32,552 bases of DNA, taken from the NCBI GenBank assembly GCA_003988855.1, contig QYAI01000224.1, positions 1-32,552 on the forward strand, read 5' to 3'. Shown here piece after piece: positions 1-9,599 of the stretch. A program made the position numbers and the translations under genes. Each line of letters begins with the position of its first letter. Within the stretch, counting starts at the first letter, position 1. Under the pieces are notes generated by a model. It had not been told where the DNA came from, searched no databases, and worked only from the letters and a program-made list of their open reading frames with translations. The DNA is from Arachnopeziza araneosa (taxonomy: Eukaryota; Ascomycota; Leotiomycetes; Helotiales; Arachnopezizaceae).

Positions 1-85
1 TGTCCAATCTTCATGTAGATGCTCTGTAGAACCTCCTTTATAGAGAGTCCTACGCACGTGCTCCCGCTAGCGAAATGACGGAAAA

Positions 86-1090
86 ATGTCATGCACCCTA
101 GAACCCCACTACAGTAGGCTTCTTACTAATAAAGCAAAGCTTATTTTAGTCTTTTATATTAAGAAATATACGAATAGAAGTATTTCTCTAACTAGAGTAA
201 AAAGACTTCTTATTGTAGACAGCTATTCTAGCTATGTTAATATTGTCATGGGTTGGACCCGGTGGTCAGGATATAGGCCTGAGGGCCTAGGCAGGAACTA
301 AGGCAGCACTCGAAGCTGACTTCTTTGATAGATGGGATGAAGATCAGCAGAGCGATCTTCAGAACTATCGACAAAACTATCGATAGAACTATTGATTAAC
401 TATTGATTTACTATTGAAAAGAAGACCGTGCGACAGGAACGGTGTCGGCTGTTCCTCTCGTACGAAGAGTATATGTAGAAAGCTTCAAGCACTTGGTGCT
501 CTTCAGCTTTACCTTCTTGAAATATCAGATTCATCATTCACGTGTTCTGACCGTGCAATCGTGAACCCTTACAATAAGCTCGTACGAATGACAAAAGCTC
601 TATTTTACCTACTGTTTAAGAAAGCTTAAGAAGCTAGTTTTACAGTCTCGAATATAGAGTTTGCTTAAGTTAAGCTAATTCGAGCATTTTCTTACTAGTG
701 CTAAGTGTAGTTCTTGATGTTATTAGAGTACGGCCTACTACTTTACCTTCTGCTTACGACCTTACGAAAATCAAGACTTCGCTTACAACTAAAAAACTTC
801 GCCAAATATCTCATGCATACAAGAAAGAAGAAGCTCAAAAAGAGAAGCTGTTTAAAAAAGCAGTCTTTGCTAATCTACAGCTTTAAAGCTACCTTTCTTT
901 CGAGCAGTGTACGAATAAAAATCCATCTAAATTGCCAAAAGCAGCTTATAAAGCTTTAGAAGTTGATTTAAATAGGTTACAATAGAAGCAGAGACGAAGA
1001 AGTCTTCAGGGCAAGGTAGGGTTAATTCTACAGGAAGAGCTACTCGAACTCAAAATATCTAGCTTTCTAGTCGATTTGATTCTTAGATAT
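86..1090 (+). mobile_element. Decayed pogo/Fot1-like DDE transposon relic
   Basis: A frame at 86-301 contains KKYTNRSISL followed by RLLIVDSYSSYVN. This matches the way pogo/Fot1 (DDE_1) transposases read around their second catalytic Asp, usually written RLL[IV][VL]DGHxSH. Here the Asp (codon 218-220) is kept, but the Gly has become Ser (AGC) and both His have become Tyr (TAT, 224-226 and 233-235). These are exactly the G-to-A and C-to-T changes expected from repeat-induced point mutation. The frame breaks at 301. Downstream, to about 1090, the DNA is strongly AT-rich, with only short Lys-rich frames (414-629, 698-886, about 955-1080 with a TAG) that could be its decayed C-terminal part. No terminal repeats were found. 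The family call rests on one short motif, so confidence is moderate. Confidence 0.45.
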
Positions 1091-1149
1091 TATTTTTAAA
1101 CTTCTATTCATGATATTTTCAAAACACTATAAATATATATAAAGTGGTT

Positions 1150-2426
1150 GAATTTTACTTGATTTAATCGTCTCACCGGTCGCAAAAAGAATGGATTTTT
1201 GAGGGGCGGGCGAGTGCGGTGACCGTGCGAGTGCAGGGGAATACGAGTAAGCTCTCCTCTGCTATGTCAGTCCTTTCGGCATAACTTATCTGTTCCCACA
1301 CTGGCCAGGAAATCCTAGGCTACATGAAAAGTCGCCTTCAGTAGCTAGGACATTGCCGTGATGCTGTTCTTATCAGATACCAATTGGCGGCTAATCTGTT
1401 TTCTTCCCCAAGTAGGTGCGATGCATTCGTTGAAAATTGAAACTTCACAACCCAGCTACAACAACTTCGCAACACAATACAGCTTAATTTAAAAGACCGA
1501 AATTAACGAGAATTTCCGCTTCCAATTTCATACTTCTACCTCCTTTCTGTATATTCCGGGGTTGTGGTTCCTCGGACCTAAATTTGCATTTTCAATATTT
1601 AACATCGGTCGGGAGAATTCTCGGGGGCTCCTGGGCCTCATTGGAAAACAAGAGAGCCCTCGTCGAAAAACCATCCGGTTCAACCATACCAAATTTGTCT
1701 ACCTTCCACAAAAATATGTTCGCGCACAGGTTTAACATGTTTACTTTCTGATCATAATAAATATTTGATCTTCATGTATCGGTATGAGATCAACAAAGCA
1801 AGCCATTCCATGGTGGTGGGCGCACAAATATGCTTGCGGTTCTGTTCCGTTCACATTGGTTGCAAACAAAACTGGGCGTACATGCAAAGATTGCCACCGC
1901 TGGACTACACAGCCAGCATGATAATTTCAATTTAGCCTTGAGATACTTTCGATTTTTTGCAATGAGTTGGCTCGTGAATAAAATATCAGACTTCGCAAGA
2001 GGCGTGAGATTTCACATCCGCAGCATAAGTGCTTTTTTGTTGGATATAACTTAGACGTGCTCAGAGTCGCGTGGAAGCCCTTTCTTCATACAACAATTAA
2101 ATCAGAGAATTCCGTGCATATTTAGTCCCCCCTGTTACAAGCATAGCCTCATCGACTCTCGACAGCCTTGCCTCAAACTGCTACACCTTTGGCCCTGATA
2201 GGTTCCCAAGGATGATGTTAGGCAGGAATGCTTTATAACTCTCAGTACTAGGCTTGCTGCAAAAAATCAGATCTATAGGATAGCATCACTTTCAATTCTG
2301 CACTACTCGGTACTTAGGTGTCTGCCATTTCACTTATCGTTGCAGGCGACTTCTCTCCCCCTCCCTATAACTACTCGATACCGTAAAGAAAACTTCCTTT
2401 TCTTCTAAAAGGCCCACGATCAAGTG
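1150..2426. other. Intergenic, no gene seen
   Basis: About 1.3 kb between the transposon relic and the DUF6594 gene. The only frames are short (for example 1830-2054 +) and resemble nothing I recognise. A sharp rise in G+C at about 1200-1260 marks the right edge of the AT-rich block. A CT-rich run just before 2400 fits a promoter and 5' leader for the next gene. Confidence 0.4.
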
Positions 2427-3712
2427 ATGTCGACAGAAGAAATAAAACCTCCAGAGCCTGCCCTCATGTCTACTTTATACGCGACTAATTATGATGAGGC
2501 TGAGAGAGCCTTACCAGACCTGCAAATGGCAACCCGTTCAGCTTCTTCAACCCCAAGAACTCAAATGGCGGACAAAAGTCATGGAAAAATATCGTACTCA
2601 GGTTCTTCACATTCCGACACTCTGCCCTTGCAGTGCTCATTTCTCATAAGATCATGTGATGTCATTTTTCAGTCTTCTCAGCTCCATTACTATGGCCTAC
2701 ATATCACAACTTTCCAAGAAAATTTTGCCACGGTACGCATCTAAAGAAATTAAAGATGAGAATGGAGGAGAAACTATTCGAAATCTTTACAAAAAATTCA
2801 AGAATGAACCCAGTAGGCTTCTCAAGATCTGCCAGGCGCCAAAACCACTACTGAAACAGCTACTAGTTGATAGTTATCCACGAGGCTGGCCGCAACTAGC
2901 TGCATTTATGCACAGTGAAGATAATTTTGCTATTTTCAGGCGTTTTGGGCTTTCACACTGTCGCGTACTTGTCCAGCTCGAAGCAGAGATCCAACTCCTG
3001 GAAAACAAGCTCTCGACCTTGGACCAGTCTGATGCCAATCCTGAATCACCAACCAGCTGGACGCTTCTATTTGCAGAGTTCCAAGATGGCTGGGATTCTG
3101 AAAAGAGGAATCTAATAACAGATCTTCGAGAAAAACTTTTACAGTACGGTAAGAGCAATGCTTGCACTTCTACTAAGCCGTCCTTGATAACAAAATAGAC
3201 GCCCTGCTATTAAATGAACAAAAACTTCGAAAAGTCGGGAAAGCTCCAAGACAGGATCATCTAAGTGTTTTTCATTGGATTATGGCACGAAAGCCGCTCG
3301 CGAAAAACCAATACGACTGGATCTACTACCCCGATGACTCCATTTCCCTGTCCAAAGCCGATCCCTTTAAGTCTTCTATTCTCGCATCCTGCCTTAAGGT
3401 TTGTTTGAGTTAATTTGGCCGCACATACAGCTAATCCAAGGACAGCGCTTCTTCAAAGAAAGCGATAAAAGCTTAAAGGATTCGATTGTAGAACACTACT
3501 CAGATTCAAAGATTCTTATATTCGCTAAAATTCTCACTGTATCACTTGCTGTTGGAATTTTAATTATTCCAGTATTTATCCTTCTCTGGGTTCCCAACAC
3601 GCAGGCTTGCATTTCTGCTACCGTCTTGATATCTGTCCTAATCTTCTCGACGTTTACATCTCTCTTTACTAAGGCTAGGGTCCAAGACGTCCTTGTTGGA
3701 ACTGCAGCGTGA
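2427..3712 (+). CDS. DUF6594 family membrane protein, C-terminus cut by a stop
   Basis: Proposed exons are 2427-2593, 2673-3148, 3199-3398 and 3446-3712 (369 aa). The third intron (3399-3445) has a CTAAT branch site. The start is the ATG at 2427; ATG 2659 or 2692 inside exon 2 are alternatives if the first intron is wrong. After a Ser/Thr-rich N-terminus comes PRGWPQLAAFMHSEDNFAIFRRFG, the usual opening of the fungal DUF6594 domain. A helical stretch follows (RVLVQLEAEIQLLENKL, then ALLLNEQKLRK). The C-terminus has the family's membrane part: YSDSKILIFAKIL, a hydrophobic segment, a second segment ISATVLISVLIF, and a basic turn FTKARVQDV. Family members usually go on from here as a last hydrophobic strip resembling ATAAYAAVLVVF. 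Here GTAA is followed by TGA, and the same frame then continues AFVSWAIFVQH. The gene may therefore carry a late nonsense mutation. Molecular function of the family is unknown. Confidence 0.72.
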
Positions 3713-4303
3713 GCATTCGTGAGCTGGGCGATCTTTGTTCAACACTGACAAATGCATAGATATTGTGCTGTCCTTGCGACATTTCTAGGAAATTCAAAGG
3801 GGAGTTAGGTTAGAAACATCTCAACTTGAACGTGTTATAGGTTCCTTAGTTCAGAATTGCCTTTTCAGAAATCAATGCTCTATGTTATAGAGCCGCCTGG
3901 AAGTGTTGAAAGCAAGGCTCGAGACTTTCTTCGTAGACTTACTCGGGTAAGATAGGATAATAGGGCGTTTGGAATGTTTTCTTACGATGCACTTAATTGG
4001 GACATAACGGATTGAGATGTCGACCAGCACTGGCAAGAATTTTCCTTGCTCTGTGAGGAGATTGATAATAATCGGGCGATAATCTTTTATATTTGGTGTA
4101 CTATGGACAATATAATTTACATATTTATAAACAGTTCTATCATTCCTTCTAGTTCTATCATACCTTCCAATTCTGCTCTGGCTGCCTGGCGGGTTCAATC
4201 TCGAATGAGACTTGGAAATAACTGACATTGTTAATAGAAAAAGTAATTTGTTTTTGTTTTATTGTTAGCTTAGATAGATAGTGCTATAAGTTATTCCAAA
4301 TTA
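3713..4303. other. Intergenic, one unexplained minus-strand frame
   Basis: No gene is recognised. A minus-strand frame with an ATG at 4228 runs to 3872 (118 codons). It is rich in Ile, Arg and Lys, with no motif I can name. On the plus strand, a short stretch from 3877 reads IEPPGSVESKARDFLRRLTR before a stop and could be a gene fragment. Neither is supported well enough to call. Confidence 0.3.
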
Positions 4304-5243
4304 TCACGCTGCAAAACTTCCAACCAAAACTGCTGTAGTGAAAGCAACAATCACTAGCAAATTAGTGGAAACCCAGCTACGAATCATATTTTTGGTTGCG
4401 GTAGACCTCGAAACAGGATTTGTGGAAGTTGGAAGTGTCGAAGTAGTCGTCGTTAATGTCCCTAAATAGTTCAGATTAACCCTGTTGCACATATCCTGAT
4501 TCTCATCCCTTGGCCTCAACGCACGTTTTGCGCTACTGGTATCAGAAGCCAAGGTGACATAGGCGCACTTTTGCATTCAAATAATTAGTTCTATATATCC
4601 ATATGCACAGAAAGGAAAAAAAGAAAAACACGAGGAAAAATTGATGCGGAAAACTTACCTGATCAACCTCCTCCCATGTGTTCCCCGTCCAATTCGGATC
4701 GCCTCGAAATGGCCCTCTCCCAACCGATATCAAAAGTGCAATAGTAAGATTCATTCCCTCCAATAACTGTATCGCAGTTTCATTTCCCGGCTGCCTCAAC
4801 CGACTCGTCATATCAAACCCCATAGTACAGCTCCAACCCGTCTCAAACCCGTGCCAAAATCTCATCTCTCTAATCATACTCCCCCACATGAAAAAGTCTC
4901 TAGAATTATCGGAATGATCATCCGTAAAATACATATCGATCCAAAATTTCTCGTCAGTAGGATCAGGACTCGGGGATGCGGTGTCGTTGACGAAATTGAA
5001 AACGAGCGAGCCACCAGATACTGGGAAGGGGGTACGGGTTACGTTTAATGGCGTGGGTTTGTTGAGACAAGAGCCTAGATTGTCGGTGTAGCCTGGTTGA
5101 ATCGCGCCCGCTTTCACCATATATGCGTCTCCGATATCTGTGGTCCAGCGGGGAGGGGAGACCAGGTTCATGTAGGCAGAAGTTGTCCATGAACTGCATG
5201 GTGTCGCTAACGTAAGGAGTAGAGTTGTGATTTTGGAGAACAT
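4304..5243 (-). CDS. Secreted GPI-type protein, distant BIM1/X325-like
   Basis: Two exons, 5243-4659 and 4567-4304, joined across a 91-nt intron with a GTAAGT donor (282 aa). Residues 1-23 look like a signal peptide. The body has five N-glycosylation sequons (for example NVT67, NDT86, NLT165) and cysteines at 59, 139 and 196. Its order of landmarks recalls the copper acquisition factor BIM1-like (X325) fold: a Cys followed by R-T-P-F-P-V-S-G-G, later a Cys, then G-M-N-L-T-I, and finally D-Q-C-A-Y-V-T-L, formed exactly across the splice junction. A Thr/Ser-rich stretch and a hydrophobic tail (NLLVIVAFTTAVLVGSFAA) suggest a GPI anchor. The copper-binding N-terminal His of X325 proteins is not seen, since the mature protein would begin near Y24. 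The gene structure is firm; the family link is a visual resemblance only. Confidence 0.6.
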
Positions 5244-5570
5244 GGTGATATCTCACCTGAAGTTGGCCATTAATTAGGATAAGAAGAATCCAGCGAGATG
5301 AGGATTTGAAAGCTGAGGTTCTGCGGCTCAGCATTGATACGAGCTTAGACTTAAGCGAACTAACAAGGGGCTTGTCAAGAGTTTACACCCATGTCAGTGT
5401 TCATTATTTAATTCAACTTCTGTCTGCTCCGAGTTACTTTTGTTTCGACAAGGCTCACTTTCGAGATTAGAAATAGTAGCACCGTTTCTCGCTATTTCAA
5501 TTTCCGAAGTAAGAAAAAAGAGACCATCTTCTTAATCGGAACGTAGCCAATTCTATTTTCCAGCAAGATA
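5244..5570. other. Intergenic between two minus-strand genes
   Basis: Holds the upstream region of the secreted GPI-type gene and the 3' end of the ankyrin gene. AT-rich, with no gene or repeat seen. Confidence 0.4.
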
Positions 5571-7412
5571 CTATAGCGCGATGAGTTCGGGATTACTGTT
5601 GATTTGCATGGAGACAGCAGGCCAGAAAATTTCATCCATTCCATCAACCTCCGCAATCCGAACTTGTGAATTATTTGCTGCTACTGCTCTCCTGAATATC
5701 GAGTAAGCATCCTTTCCCGCTTCCCAAGCAACATCTTTCGGTGTGATATGTCTGCATCTAAGCGCCTCTGGAACTAAATATGAGGTCGAATAAGCACATG
5801 CATGAATATCAGCCCCATCGTTCAATAATTTGGTGATGATCTCCTCGTTTCCAACACCCGCGGCAACGTGAAGAGCCGTCCAACCTCGCAAATCGGTTTC
5901 TCGATAGTACCCTGGGTGGATTTTTGACAGTTCTTTAAACGTCGATATGTTATTATGGTGGATGGACATGAATATAGGTGGCCATTGCAACAAGTTTGTT
6001 CGAAGGGATGGTGAGGCACGGAAATATGATAGAGCACGTATGTCGTCGGCATACCCGTGAACAGCTGCTCGATGCATGCTTGTCCAGCCCATAACATCGC
6101 GGGCGTCAAAATCATCAAATGAAACACTAACCAGAAGCTGGAGGTATTCTGCTGGAGATTCCAGTGATTTCGAAGAGCATTTTGATGCTCCAAGGCTTCC
6201 GAAAAGGTAGAAGATCGGTGTCCACTTCTTCGAGTTCTTCACGTCGAAGATATCGGCGCCCCGGGAGATGAGAAATCGCGCAATGCCCAGTTTTCTGGCT
6301 GCGATTGCCCAACTGAGAGGCGGACTATGGTATTGGTCAGCAGTTGACCTATTTATTAAGAGGTTTGATGTGAAGAGAGATTTACGTGTCATTTTCACCG
6401 AACGGTGCGTCCGGATCGCCGCCTCTGTCAAGAAGAAGTTGCACTAGTGGAACAGACCCGCTTTCGATTGCATACTTTGGAAATTAGCCATAGATCCTAG
6501 ACAAAAGATGGAGAGACTACCCGCAATGGTGTTGAGCCTTTCGGGGTCCTATCAAATGGGCTAGCTTTACGTGCCTCAAATAGAGCCAGGACAGCCCCGG
6601 TGTTTCCCGCTCTGCAAGCAGTGAATATCTCGGAAGTCTCCGGGACTATCTGATTCTTGTTTGAGAGTCCTTCCCAAGACCGAGTTCCACTGAGAAACTT
6701 GAAGGAGACCCAGAAGTGAACAAAACTTAACAGCGAAGACGATGTTTTGGAGCCTCTACCTTTTTCCAGATCAGATGTTGTATAAAAGGACTTCTTGGCC
6801 ACTTCTTGGTAATGTTTCGCTCGAGGTAAGCTCTTATATTCACGCTTCCCTTGACAGTATGGACTTGATCCCGCACGAATTAAAGTGCTGAAGTTAGCTG
6901 GAAATACCAGTGCTATCGTTCTGAATTCACTTATAAGGCGGCTCAATATTATCAGAAACCATCAAAATCTAAGTAAGTGATTGTACTCACAATATTGACA
7001 TGAAAATTATGTTACTTAGACTCTGGTTACGTTGTTGTAGATCATTGACCCACACCCTGATTCGATCTTCATCACGATTCTCCCAACGGGAACGATCTCT
7101 TAAATCTTTCTTTTCCATATGCTGATGTAGGAAATCTCCAACGGCCACCAGACCCGAATTTATCTGAACGAGAGTATCCTGAAGTTTCTGCAATTCTGTA
7201 TCTCCGAATATACTTTCGAGAGCAAAATCTTGTTGCACATCTCGGAGGAGCAACAACAAAGTCTCTAGCTGAGACACAAGCTGCTGAAGCGAATTCAAGG
7301 CTTGGGCGGAATTACGATATCGATCTATCACATTTCCGCTTTTCGTCGCAATTTCTTTAGCAGCGAGAAGAATCACCGGGATCAAACTCATAGTTGGCCC
7401 TACCGGATCCAT
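5571..7412 (-). CDS. Ankyrin-repeat protein with STAND-type N-terminal helical domain
   Basis: Four exons: 7412-6991, 6941-6521, 6474-6386 and 6324-5571 (561 aa). The last acceptor could instead be 15 nt upstream, adding five residues. The start is the ATG giving MDPVGPTMSLIPVILLAAKE. Residues 1-140 are all-helical and Leu/Gln-rich (NSLQQLVSQLETLLLLLRD), like the fungal N-terminal domain of STAND/NLR-type proteins (Helo_like_N or similar). No NACHT or P-loop follows. Instead, from about residue 255, ankyrin units appear: IFTACRAGNTGAVLALFEA, TPLRYAIESGSVPLVQLLLDRG (assembled across an intron), PLSWAIAARKLGIARFLISRGADIF, GWTSMHRAAVHGYADDIRAL and GWTALHVAAGVGNEEIITKLLNDGADIHA. Such proteins are linked to heterokaryon incompatibility or innate-like recognition. 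That role is inferred from the architecture only. Confidence 0.75.
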
Positions 7413-7987
7413 TGACCCAACCGAAAAATAGTTGACACGATTGCAAGCTCTGCAACCATATCTGCACATGGAATACGGGGCACATTTATTTTGTTTTCGA
7501 TGACCAAGCCCCGGGATAATCGGAACCAAGAATCGGTTTCGGCAATCAGGCGAAATCTGTCAGGCTCTTTCACTGCACCGCCGAACGCCTCGCACAAAGG
7601 TCTTACTCCAGCGTCCAATGACAAGAGACCCCGTGTGCCGATTTCTCACACCGTGTCCTGGCAACGAAAATTCCAATGCAATCTAATATTTGCTTTTGAA
7701 GGTTAGATCCTAGATAAGTGTGAGGATGCCTCCGTGGAAAAATCTTCAATTCTTGTCTCGGCTGGCAGACGGGGGCAGGTTTTCAGTGGAAATTTACATT
7801 AGCAGCTGGCACAGAGGCAATGCGTTTCTTGATAATCATTTTCGAGGTTATCGTCGAGGAGGTTCAGTATTTTTGGCATCTTGGGCGAACCTTTTTGGTA
7901 TGAAAACCTTGCTACCTGTGTTCCCATTTTCTGTTGCTCATTAATCTGATAGATTAAACTCCCGTTCTTTAAATCTGCTATACGTGG
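7413..7987. other. Divergent promoter region
   Basis: Lies between the ankyrin gene (minus, ATG at 7412) and the small zinc-ribbon gene (plus, ATG at 7988). The open frames here (7491-7706 +, 7720-7944 +) show no recognisable protein. Confidence 0.4.
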
Positions 7988-8354
7988 ATGGCTGCGAGAG
8001 GTAAGAGACATCCAGATAACTTTGACATACAAAGGACTTGATTACTGATAGTTCATGCTGGACAGACAGAGCATATTTGTTTTAAGTCAAACAAAGGCGC
8101 TGAAAAAGCAGGTGTGGAAGCGACAAAATCGAAAAAGGAATCTATCTTCATTTGGCCCTGTTGCGAATGTGGGTACCAGCCCGATCATAAGTTAGAGATT
8201 ACGAAGTCGAATTACGATCTAACATCTGAAATAAATTCAAGTTACACACCGTACGTTTTCCTCTTTTTAATTTTTTCCGCTAACTGACCAAATCAGCCAA
8301 CGCTGCCCTGAATGCAGAGACACGGGCTCCTGCTCGTGCGAGTATATCTCCTGA
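7988..8354 (+). CDS. Small Cys-rich, zinc-ribbon-like protein (83 aa)
   Basis: Reconstructed from three short exons: 7988-8000, 8070-8250 and 8297-8354. The introns (69 and 46 nt) have GTAAGA and GTACGT donors and CAG ends. The joins keep frame exactly and give a protein starting MAAREHICFKSNKGAEKAG. The middle reads WPCCECGYQPDHK, and the last exon reads QRCPECRDTGSCSCEYIS. Two CxxC knuckles (CCEC/CECG and CPEC) about 30 residues apart, plus a Cys-rich tail, fit a small zinc-binding ribbon of the type common among short fungal proteins. No enzymatic motif is present. The first exon is only 13 nt, so the true start could lie further upstream. The clean Cys pattern in exons 2 and 3 is the main support. 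Confidence 0.55.
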
Positions 8355-9590
8355 GCCTTAGCCACTCTAGCTGGATCTATTATCTACGAATATGTAATAT
8401 TCTCAAGATAGTAATCTTCCGACTAGGGTGGCGCCGTTCAGGAGTTGTACCTTTTCTATGAAGTCGAGTGGACTTGTAGTTAGGATCAATAGTGAACAGC
8501 GTTTACCGCTATAATGTTTAGCACTTGCGTGATGAAATTTGTGAGACTTATGTGCCACACTTAATATCCCAAAGGACAGATATTTGATACCCATTCTCCA
8601 TGCCATCATCGGGCCCAGACTATCGCTATATTAAATTCTGTTTGAATTAAAGTCCCTTGCAAAGCTATCCAAACCTCTTGAAAAGATTCCATCTCTATCA
8701 TTTCACGTCATATATTTCCGAAATTCAAATACCCATAGGTATTAGATACAGAAGTAGGCCGAATTAATCGTAAATATGTTTGTTGGAGCTCCAAATACAA
8801 AACAATAAAAAGTAGTATAGCTTCCGAATCGCGTCAGGAAAGCATCTTGCGTCAGAACAACAGAGATTTTTCAACATCCAATGACTTGCAAGTAGCTTTT
8901 ATCCATTCTTCTTGAAAAAAGAGCCCTCAATTCATGTTACACTAAGCTACAGAGAAATAGAATTGAACAACTACCTCAAAAGATGGTTAGCGTTGGAGTT
9001 TGAGAGTCTCACGCTTCGTTATCACTCTATCATTCGGATCTTACTTCTTTTTCAAGTCAGACGGCACGTCATGAGCGTATTATGCGAATCACCGAACTAT
9101 AACAACTTATCATGAATATGAATAGAGCATATTTCCCAAGATTAGACTTTAAGGCTTGAGTCTTTTTCTTGATGAGGGTGTGGTAAGAGCCTCGCCAAGA
9201 TCATTCACAGTCGGCAAAACTATTTATCTGGAGATGACCCGTGACCAAGGCATCTCAACATTTTTTAATTTTTCTGACATCAAGTCACCGTGTCAAGAAA
9301 TTTCAGCTTCTGTATGAGACAATTGGCAGTCAAGATAAGGCAAAAGTCATCGTAAGGCTCTGCTTTGAAGGCAGAACCCAGAAAGCCTAACACACAGACG
9401 TGGTTGGCCAGAACCCTGCGCCTTGTCGCCGCTAGAATATGCGGGAATGCGCTGTAATATCACAACACATGTTTCACCGAGTAGCGGAGCGCTTTCTCGT
9501 TCTTCAGCTCCCATGACTGGTGTGGCATTGTGCGAAACTGTCGGTGAGAGATAGCAAAAAAATATTTTCTGATTAGTGCCTCTCATGCGC
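8355..9590. other. Intergenic, no gene seen
   Basis: About 1.2 kb of mixed-composition DNA. The frames at 8403-8609 (-), 8912-9115 (+) and 9347-9586 (-) are short and unrecognised. The part from about 9160 to 9590 may hold the eroded N-terminal end of the pseudogene that follows, since its frames are broken by stops but not obviously random. Confidence 0.35.
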
Positions 9591-9599
9591 TAGAGCTTG

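Noticed and set aside
440..470. GTTCCTCTCGTAC resembles a conserved stretch of the large-subunit rRNA complement
   Set aside because: Only 13 bases match and the flanks do not. Such a match is expected by chance at this length.
3399..3430. 32-nt intron in the DUF6594 gene
   Set aside because: Too short for normal splicing. The acceptor 15 nt further on (intron 3399-3445) keeps frame and has a CTAAT branch site.
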